From Actinomycetes bacterium (GTDB lineage Bacteria; Planctomycetota; Phycisphaerae; JAACET01): DNA of 64,000 nt. A program made the translations under genes and the position numbers. Under the pieces are notes generated by a model. The model did no database searches and was not told the DNA's origin. It saw only the letters and a list, made by a program, of their open reading frames with translations. Of this stretch, positions 56,726 through 64,000 are shown one piece after another (positions within the stretch are counted from its first letter, which is position 1; the number at the start of each line of letters is the position of its first letter). The DNA is taken from contig JAUXAG010000012.1 in assembly GCA_030614915.1 (NCBI GenBank), forward strand, positions 27,632 to 91,631, given 5' to 3'.

Positions 56726-57861
56726 TCAAAGCGGCCGCCGGACTCTGTGTTCTGATACTGCTGTTCTGCTGGGGATGCACTCCACAGGCTCAGCCGCCGG
56801 CCAGTTCTGGGGCGAACAGGCAAATCCAGGGCCCGTGGCAAGCGTCGCAGAGCAGCCACGTTCAGGTTCAGGCTGAGCCCCTGGGACAATTGCCCAACAG
56901 TGGCCTGCAACTGCCCGTCGTCTCTCCCGACGGCAAATGGATCGCCTATCTTGACTTCCGCAGCAATCAGCCGATCGAACTGGCGGCTCTGTTCACTGGC
57001 CAAGGTCTGGAAGCGATGTCACTGCACGTCCAGCCAGTGACGCCAGGCGCTGCGGCCCGGACGGTTTGTGCATCCGGTGCGGCTTGGCCGGCATGGTCAC
57101 CAGACAGCAGACGATTGATGTTCGTGGCTTACAACAAAGCTGGCCGGTGCGATCTGGGCATCCACGATGTGTTCACCGGCACGACCCGACGTATAAGCAT
57201 GGGACTGGAGCGGATAATGATGCCCGCTGTCTCTCCATCGGGCAAACAGGCCGCGGTGGTGGTGCTCAAAACCGAAGATGAATCCTCGAGCCTGTACGTG
57301 GTTAATCTGGACACCGGCAAGGTCGAGCAGACCTGCCCGACTGACTTTCAGGACAGCAGGCAGCTTTGGCCGCAATGGACGACTGACGGTCGCATTGTCT
57401 TCGTACTCAGTTACCATGGCCGAAGCTGGTTGGCTCAGTGGGAACCGGGAAAATTCCCGCCGGAAAAACTGTGCGAAATTCGCATCTCAGCTTCGCAAAG
57501 CGGTGTGTACCAAGCCTTGGCAGGCTTGGGCAGGCCGCTAAGTCCGGACGATAGGTATTTCGCCTATTACAATACCGTAGCTGACCGGATAGTCCTGCTG
57601 AGCCTGGCCGATGGGCGATGCGTCGAACTGCCCGTCGGCACCAGGGCCGGCTGCTGGTTCGGCTCCGGGCGATTCGTAGCCGCCGACCAGAAGCAGATGC
57701 GCCTCTTCAGCATCCGGGCCACCATGCCCGCTCTGCTGATGCGCGGGCTATGGCTGCCGCGCGGTGCCAATGCCGCCACCAGCCAGCTGCTCCTGTGCAG
57801 CCGGGCAGCCGAGGGCCGGGCCTTCGCCTTGGTACGGATGAAAATCCTCTCAGTTGAATAA
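56722..57861 (+). CDS. PD40/TolB-like beta-propeller lipoprotein
   Basis: Lipobox FCWGC; VSPDGKWIAYLDF, WSPDSRRLMFVAY, VSPSGKQAAVVVL, LSPDDRYFAYYN. Confidence 0.8.
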   Translation: MIKAAAGLCVLILLFCWGCTPQAQPPASSGANRQIQGPWQASQSSHVQVQAEPLGQLPNSGLQLPVVSPDGKWIAYLDFRSNQPIELAALFTGQGLEAMSLHVQPVTPGAAARTVCASGAAWPAWSPDSRRLMFVAYNKAGRCDLGIHDVFTGTTRRISMGLERIMMPAVSPSGKQAAVVVLKTEDESSSLYVVNLDTGKVEQTCPTDFQDSRQLWPQWTTDGRIVFVLSYHGRSWLAQWEPGKFPPEKLCEIRISASQSGVYQALAGLGRPLSPDDRYFAYYNTVADRIVLLSLADGRCVELPVGTRAGCWFGSGRFVAADQKQMRLFSIRATMPALLMRGLWLPRGANAATSQLLLCSRAAEGRAFALVRMKILSVE

Positions 57862-57863
57862 AC

Positions 57864-58225
57864 AGCGGTGGTCCAAAATTAGCGGGGGCGAGATATGTTA
57901 TGGATCGGCGGCGGACGAGCTACAATCACCATTGGTGCCCCGCTTCAACGATTCGATGCAAGCACTGGCTCGGCGGATTACTTAAGCATTACTATCGCAA
58001 AGCCGCCTAATACATTTGAACGATTATTCGAACTGGGGTGGGGAACAACATATTAATATATTTAATGTATGCGGTATTAGTGTTGCTAAGAGTGCCCAGT
58101 TACTTTAGGATCTGGACAGGTCGAAGCAGCCCGACCGCAAACATCTTCTAATTGCTTAATTCTGCACAAACTTAGGGAAGGAACGACAATTTGGCCCACC
58201 CCCGGGCGTGGCCCGTGTCACCTTT
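57864..58225 (+). mobile_element. Composite IS debris: partial repeat A (57879-57897) + integrase C-terminal tail + IS right end
   Basis: ttagcgggggcgagatatg; gatgcaagcactggctcggcggattacttaagcattactatcgcaaagccgcctaa (reads HWLGGLLKHYYRKAA*); ggaacgacaatttggcccacccccgggcgtggcccgtgtcacct. Confidence 0.75.
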
Positions 58226-58352
58226 GGGTGAGGTCGGAATATTCCAAGAGTCATCCACATTTTCAGCCAACCCTCCTGAAACAGCATCCGAACAATATAT
58301 CAAGCCCTTAAGCCTCTTTACTTCAAGCAGTTAGACTTCGAACGAATTTTAG

Positions 58353-59327
58353 AACTTTCAAGGCTTGACTGCACTTGGCGCCGAGGTACTAGTAAGGGCA
58401 GAGATTAGAGGAGACACATCGCATGGTTTGGGTTTGATTGACCGTATTAGAAAATGGACGACGCTAAAGGACGCGACCGGTAGACCTATCCTCGACCTTG
58501 GAGCTAAGCCTGAATTCCTTAATCACAAGCGAGGCAGAGCAATCATAGCTTTCGAGGGAAACCGTGCTCTTGGACCCGTAATTGGCAAAGCTGCAATGGA
58601 AGCTTGTATCAGCCTTGCTACCCGCCATGGGGTCGGTGCAGCGGTGGTTAAGAACACCAGCCATCTATTTACGCTGGGGTATTATCCACGGCTGGCAGCG
58701 CTGGCTGGCTGTATCGGCTTAGCAATGGTTAACAGCGCAAAGGCCATGCACCTTCCCGGAGGATACAGACAGATACTTGGGACAAACCCGCTCGCTTTCG
58801 CCGCACCGTCGGAGAGCCATCCTTTAGTCATGGACTTCTCTACGACTGTAAAGGCCAGAGGCTACCTGAAGACTCTGGCGGCCAAGGGCCAACTCCTCCC
58901 AGACGCGATCGGAGTATTTTTTACGAAAGATGGACAGCCGACAAAGGATGCTAATCTCGCGGTATCCCTGCCGAGCTTCGGAGGAACAAAGGGAGCGCTG
59001 TGCGCAATGATAGTTGATATCCTCTCTGGGATACTCTCGGGCTCCGGATTTGGCGCTGAAGTATCAGCCGCATACAGTTCCCACTTGGTCGAGAATGGGT
59101 CTGGCGAACGGCGTGGGCCGGGCGCCTTCTTCGCCGCGGTACATGCAGAATCTGTGGTCGGCGAGAAACAACTGAAGATGGGTGTGACGCGTTTGATGAA
59201 TTCGCTTGTGGAAACTGAGCCGAGTTCATTCCGCGTACCAGGACTTAAGATCGAACAAGCGCTTGCAGTGAATGCTAAGATTCACCTCCCGAGCACCCTA
59301 TTTTCTGCACTGAGTCAAGCGACTTAA
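58353..59327 (+). CDS. Ldh-family (type 2 malate/L-lactate) dehydrogenase, N-terminus unclear
   Basis: VRAEIRGDTSHGLGLIDRI, GVGAAVVKNTSHLFTLGYYPRLAA, LGTNPLAFAAPS, LVMDFSTTVKARGYL. No ATG; tool start is TTG 58365; preceding in-frame stop at 58350. Confidence 0.8.
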   Translation, partial: NFQGLTALGAEVLVRAEIRGDTSHGLGLIDRIRKWTTLKDATGRPILDLGAKPEFLNHKRGRAIIAFEGNRALGPVIGKAAMEACISLATRHGVGAAVVKNTSHLFTLGYYPRLAALAGCIGLAMVNSAKAMHLPGGYRQILGTNPLAFAAPSESHPLVMDFSTTVKARGYLKTLAAKGQLLPDAIGVFFTKDGQPTKDANLAVSLPSFGGTKGALCAMIVDILSGILSGSGFGAEVSAAYSSHLVENGSGERRGPGAFFAAVHAESVVGEKQLKMGVTRLMNSLVETEPSSFRVPGLKIEQALAVNAKIHLPSTLFSALSQAT

Positions 59328-59392
59328 ACAACGACGGCTTCGTAGGCGATGGGGGGACTACATCGAAATCCTGACATACTGGAGCACAGACA

Positions 59393-59996
59393 CTCCCTCC
59401 GACCTCCGGGTTATGAGAGTGACGAGCTCTGTTTTGGTAACTTCCGAAATGCTCGTAAGTTACGAAAAACCCAGAACCTAGCAGGTTTGAAAAGAAATCG
59501 TCATGGTGACCATGGTGACCATGATGATCAAGAATTGGCTACATTTTGGCTACAGTCAGCCTTCAGATGCAAGCATAAAATCCGGCCTTGGATGGTTGCT
59601 TCTGGCCGCGGCGTAGCTTTTGCCGGGGATGTTCGTTGCCGCTGCTGCTCAAGGCCTGCCGTTTTCAGGCAGATGGATGAAGCCTGATTCCAGGGGCTTT
59701 CATCAGGGGCTACAAGTTTCATCCGTGCCCTCATGCAGCGGCCCTATTGTAGCTCTTAAGCAGCCCGCCCAGCCGTTCCCAGCAGGATATCGGACCTTGG
59801 CCAGGGTGACAGTACGGCGGACTTGACGCGTCGGCCCCAATTCTTTTAGACCAGTATGTCCGAGGGACTCGACGGCTGCAGCATTTTATACCTCCGAGAG
59901 AATCATCAGGCAGATTTCAAAAAAATCATAACCTATTTGCGAACAAATGGTTATACGATAACCTGAGCAACCATTAAAATCGGTGGACCACCACAC
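59393..59996 (-). mobile_element. Dispersed repeat C, copy 2
   Basis: Ordered shared blocks with 14801-15481. Minus-strand reading MLQPSSPSDILV*KNWGRRVKSAVLS parallels MLQPLSPPDIPLPKNWPRRIKSAVLP, now with stops. Confidence 0.7.
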
Positions 59997-60050
59997 CTCA
60001 ATCGGGATTCTCGCCGGTCTCGTCAAGTAAACACTTTGGAACTGGTCGCT

Positions 60051-60935
60051 TTATCTGCCAAGTGTATCGGCCAGTTCGAAGATTTCATCGATCCGCTCGA
60101 ACAGCCGCGGCTCGTCACCGCGACGAAGCGTAAACTGCTGGTTGTCATTACCGAAGGCTTCCGCGTGACCATCCGCAAAGCCGATGGAAGTTTTCGCCCC
60201 CCGGTGGTTGGTGCGTGTGTGGCGGGGCATACCGGGAACCTGCATCGTGCTGTTCATGTCCATGACCAATGCAGAGATCGCTTCACCGCGGGCATTGGCG
60301 CCAAGTCTGCCCAACTTGCCCGTGTGGGGTACGTACGCAGCCGGCCCGCCGTCGAGTTGGCGGTACAAATAGGAACCGTAGGCGTCCTCGTCGGCTAAGT
60401 GATACATCTTATCCAACTCTTCCGTTGGATCCTTAGAGTCATCGCCGGGGCAGAAGAAGACCTCAGGCGCCTCAAGGTAACCGCTTAACAACACGCCGTG
60501 GCTGTTATATTTTTGCAAGTAACCTATCCAGAGCTGGTTCGAAGCGATGAGGTTGAATGGTGGGCCTGTTACAGCTCCAGGAAGCGCCATCGGATCATCA
60601 GGCCCAACCGGTATCTGGCCGTCGAAGTCAGCCGCGTACAGGTGAACGGCCAGGAGCTGTCCCTTCACGCGCGTCAGGCAGGTGACCTGCCTGGCCATCT
60701 CCCTGGCCGCCGCCAGTGACGGCAGCAAAATACTGACCAGCAGCGCCATTATGGCAACGACCACAAGCAGTTCGATAAGCGTAAAAGCGTTTAGGGGCCG
60801 GCCGAAGCGGCTAGGTTTCCGCACGTATGCGAAGTCCGTCGGATATCCAGCACGGAAATATTCATCGTAGGCACCAAGAACACAACCATGGGTACCAAGA
60901 TTGTGTTTATGTCCTTCGTTTAGGTAGATGCTCAT
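60051..60935 (-). CDS. Pseudopilin-like protein with prepilin N-terminal methylation motif
   Basis: NAFTLIELLVVVAIMALLVSILLPSLAAAREMARQVTCLTRVKGQLLAVHLYAADFDG; C-terminal SIGFADGHAEAF. Confidence 0.88.
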   Translation of the reverse strand: MSIYLNEGHKHNLGTHGCVLGAYDEYFRAGYPTDFAYVRKPSRFGRPLNAFTLIELLVVVAIMALLVSILLPSLAAAREMARQVTCLTRVKGQLLAVHLYAADFDGQIPVGPDDPMALPGAVTGPPFNLIASNQLWIGYLQKYNSHGVLLSGYLEAPEVFFCPGDDSKDPTEELDKMYHLADEDAYGSYLYRQLDGGPAAYVPHTGKLGRLGANARGEAISALVMDMNSTMQVPGMPRHTRTNHRGAKTSIGFADGHAEAFGNDNQQFTLRRGDEPRLFERIDEIFELADTLGR

Positions 60936-61053
60936 AAGAGCTGCCCTTTCCAGTATGAAGCAGGCTGGTTCAATTCTCTATTCGAGTTTGCATGGCAGGA
61001 TCCGACTGTGAATCTGGGATTTCCTCAAGGGTATCCATTTCCAACAAGCACTC

Positions 61054-62631
61054 CTACTCATTTGCTTCGAGGTCTTCTTTCAATCCTAGTGCCCCGGTGG
61101 GGCAGGCATCCACACACTGCTCGGCGGCACGCTGCAATCCTTCAGCTATCGACCGGTCAAAAGGTACAGCTACCGTAACATCAAAACCTCTGCCTATGAA
61201 AGTCAGGCCGAGTTCCTCTCCAGCTTTGGAAGCAATTTGGATACATAAGCCGCAATCGATACATTTGCCCGGTTCAAACACAGCCCGTGGGTGCTGTAAT
61301 TTTCGAACGAATGTTCGCCTTTGGGTTTTGAACTTACTGGAGCTTGCCGCGTACTGCTGGGCGTAGTCGCGCAGCTTACAGTTTTGGGCCTTGCGGCAAT
61401 CACAATGCAGACACCGCCGGGCCTGGGAACGAGCGTCCCCGGCAGAATAATCCCTCCCCATACCCTGCGGCTCGATGCGGGCAACTTTCTCCGCGGCGGC
61501 CATAAAGGTCTGGATTTCGCCCTCCTTGAGCTTACCCATACGAGAATTAAACGGCCTAATTGGACCAATTGCTGGGTGGCCGGATAAATATTGGCCGATG
61601 GACACAGCCGCTTCCTTGCCGTCGGCCACTGACCGAACAGTCAATCTCCGACTGCGGATCGCATCTCCCCCTGCAAAAACATCGGCCAGCTCGGTCTGGT
61701 AAGTTCGAGTGTCAACCAGAATACCCCTCGGGCCGGTCTTTAAGCCCAGCACGTTCTGCTCATCAGCGTCGGAGCGCCCTGTTGCCACGAACACAGCATC
61801 AAAATCCCGGCGCAACTGCTCCAGCGACAAATCTACACCGACGCGCGACAAACCTCTGAATTCAAACCCGAGTTTCTCAATCGCAGCAATCTCAGCGTCG
61901 AGTACATCACGGGGTAGCTCCTTTTCGGAAATCCCATATCGCAGCATTCCCCCCGGCTCATCGTGATCATCGAAAACGGTACAGTCAAAACCCTCCTGCA
62001 GCAAGTAATATGCTGCGGACAGCCCGGCCGGCCCTGCCCCGACGATGGCCACGCGCTTCTGGCGGCTCGACTGACGGCTGGGCGCATACGGCTGGGGGGA
62101 TTTCAGGTCCACGTCAGCTACGTAGCGCTTTAATTGGCAGATGGTCACAGCCTGGTCGAATTGAGCCCGTCTGCAGACCTTCTCACAGGGTGCAGGACAT
62201 ATCCTCCCCAGCACTGCCGGCAGGGCGATGTCACGCTTGATCGTCGCGATAGCTAGCTCAAGTTCACCGGAAATAATTTGCCGAAGCATCAAAGGGATAT
62301 TCATCTTTGCTGGACAGGCCAGTTGGCAGGGTCCCATGCAATCACCCAGGTGATCAGAAAGCAATAACTCCAGGGCGGTTCTTCTTGCCTGGCGGATTTC
62401 CTCTGTATCGGTTTGAACGTGCATGCCGTCCTCAGCCAGTGTCCCGCAGGCTGGCACCAATCCATCCTGGTTGTGGACCTTAACCACACACAACATACAA
62501 CTGGTGAAAGGCTCCAGCCCTTCGAGAAAGCACATGGTGGGAATTACAATACCGACCTTTGCGGCTGCATCGAGAATCGTAGCACCTTTGGCTACTTCAA
62601 TTTCTCGCTTATCGACAGTCAGTCTGGTCAT
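61054..62631 (-). CDS. [2Fe-2S] - GltD-like FAD/NAD(P)H oxidoreductase - [4Fe-4S] fusion protein
   Basis: TRLTVDKREIEVAKGATILDAAAKVGIVIPTMCFLEGLEPFTSCMLCVV; GRICPAPCEKVCRRAQFD; VAIVGAGPAGLSAAYYLLQEG; CIDCGLCIQIASKAG..CVDACPTGAL. Confidence 0.9.
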   Translation of the reverse strand: MTRLTVDKREIEVAKGATILDAAAKVGIVIPTMCFLEGLEPFTSCMLCVVKVHNQDGLVPACGTLAEDGMHVQTDTEEIRQARRTALELLLSDHLGDCMGPCQLACPAKMNIPLMLRQIISGELELAIATIKRDIALPAVLGRICPAPCEKVCRRAQFDQAVTICQLKRYVADVDLKSPQPYAPSRQSSRQKRVAIVGAGPAGLSAAYYLLQEGFDCTVFDDHDEPGGMLRYGISEKELPRDVLDAEIAAIEKLGFEFRGLSRVGVDLSLEQLRRDFDAVFVATGRSDADEQNVLGLKTGPRGILVDTRTYQTELADVFAGGDAIRSRRLTVRSVADGKEAAVSIGQYLSGHPAIGPIRPFNSRMGKLKEGEIQTFMAAAEKVARIEPQGMGRDYSAGDARSQARRCLHCDCRKAQNCKLRDYAQQYAASSSKFKTQRRTFVRKLQHPRAVFEPGKCIDCGLCIQIASKAGEELGLTFIGRGFDVTVAVPFDRSIAEGLQRAAEQCVDACPTGALGLKEDLEANE

Positions 62632-62633
62632 CG

Positions 62634-64000
62634 TTACTCAACCTCGACGGCATCTGCCTGGCAGACGTTCTTGCACGTTCCGCACCGGACGCATTTTTCC
62701 TGGTCTATTTCATGCTTCTCGTACGGCCTCATCTGAATGGCTTGCACCGGACAGTGCTGGGCGCACAAGGTGCAGCCAATGCAGTCATCTGTGATCGAGT
62801 ACGTAATCAGTGCTTTGCACTTACAGGCCGGGCAGCGTTTTTCAAGATGGGCTTGGTACTCGTCGCGAAAATATTTCAATGTGGAAAGCACCGGGTTCGG
62901 GGCCGTCTTGCCTAGTCCGCAGAGGCTCGCCTTTTTGACCATTTCCCCGAGGCTTTCGAGTTCTTCTAGCTCTGCCTTGCTGCCTTGGCCTGCGCAGAGT
63001 CGATCAAGGATGTCCAACATCCGCCGGGTCCCGATCCTGCAGAAGGTACATTTTCCACAGGATTGATTCTGGGTGAACTGTAGAAAATACCGAGCAATAT
63101 CGACCATACAGTCGGATTCATCCAGAACTACCAAGCCCCCCGAACCCATCATGGTCCCCACCTCAACCAGCGACTCGTAGTCAACCGCGATCTGGGCAAG
63201 CTCGGCAGGCACACAGCCTCCGGAAGGACCTCCTATTTGAACTGCTTTGAAGGGCACGTCTCCGGCTATTCCGCCGCCGATGTCTTCGACAATCTCCCGA
63301 ATCGAAATCCCCATCGGCACTTCTATCAGCCCCCCTCTGGCCACCTTCCCGGCCAGAGCGAAGACCTTCGTCCCTTTACTGTTACCGGTGCCCAGCTGGG
63401 CAAATCTTTCTGGGCCATTACGTACTATCCAGGGCACGGCAGCATAGGTCTCGACGTTATTGACCAGTGTTGGTTTGCCCCAGAGACCTATCTCAGCGGG
63501 ATATGGCGGCCTTACCCGCGGCATCCCTCGCCGACCTTCGATACTCGCCAGCAGCGCCGTCTCCTCGCCGCAGACAAAGGCCCCGCCACCGGAAACGATC
63601 TTCAGATGCAGACTAAATCCGCTGGTTAATATGTCATCTCCGAGGAATCGCCGCTGTTGACATTGCTCGATGGCTTGGCCTATTCGCTCCAAGGCCAGTG
63701 GATACTCAACCCGGATATAAAGTCTGCCTTCCTCTGCCCCTACGGCATAGGCGGCTATTACTATTCCCTCGATAATCCGGTAAGGAAAAGATTCCATAAG
63801 CATCCGATCCATGAACGCTCCGGGATCGCCTTCGTCACCGTTGCAGACGATATACTTTTCCTCAGATTGCTTTTGCCGCACTGCCTGCCATTTCAGATAC
63901 GTCGGATAGCCGGCTCCGCCTCGCCCGCGAAGCCCGCTTTGCTCAAGCTCACGGATAATATCTTCCGGACCAAGCTCACTGAGGCACCTGCCCAGAGCAG
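62634..64000 (-). CDS. NuoF/HydB-like flavoprotein with C-terminal 2x[4Fe-4S] (5' truncated by window edge)
   Basis: Continues to the window edge ([43 protein letters not shown]). [54 protein letters not shown]. Confidence 0.92.
   Translation of the reverse strand, partial: [454 protein letters not shown]

Noticed and set aside
55912-57003. 363-aa minus-strand ORF opposite gspD and the PD40 gene
   Set aside because: Antisense shadow ORF, Ser/Arg-rich with no domain.
1-64000. tRNA, rRNA, CRISPR arrays, prophage or classical defence systems
   Set aside because: None recognised by reading; a tRNAscan/Infernal/defence-HMM run would be needed to exclude small or diverged cases.
61054-64000. Interpreting the right-edge genes as respiratory complex I
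   Set aside because: NuoF-like but paired with a GltD/2Fe-2S fusion and no membrane subunits visible; better described as a soluble NAD(P)-linked module, with the rest outside the window.

Overview
This window looks like part of an anaerobic, Planctomycetes/Phycisphaerae-like bacterial chromosome. That guess rests on gene content and style only; no taxonomy was run. It is a mosaic of functional cassettes separated by decayed IS debris: (1) a radical-SAM/UbiA/methyltransferase group; (2) a CusCBA-type heavy-metal RND efflux operon with an embedded YHS lipoprotein; (3) a histidine kinase / NtrC-type regulator pair next to a canonical GG-N10-GC sigma-54 promoter, which precedes an unusual redox operon (duplicated Cys-motif small protein, NuoE with zinc-ribbon tail, NuoF-GltD fusion of 1080 aa, 2Fe-2S/4Fe-4S protein, FMN glutamate-synthase-like protein); (4) a roughly 17 kb sugar/sugar-acid catabolic cluster; (5) a complete-looking gspE-to-gspD type II secretion operon with a good sigma-70 promoter; (6) an isolated Ldh-family gene stranded between repeats; (7) a pseudopilin and a second NuoF plus 2Fe-2S/GltD module running off the right edge. 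At least three dispersed repeat families (A, B, C below) plus IS200-, IS1380- and integrase-type remnants mark most cassette boundaries. The strongest candidate for an undescribed system is the sigma-54-linked NuoEF/GltD/glutamate-synthase-like operon at 18.35-25.15 kb. No tRNA, rRNA, CRISPR array or intact IS was recognised.
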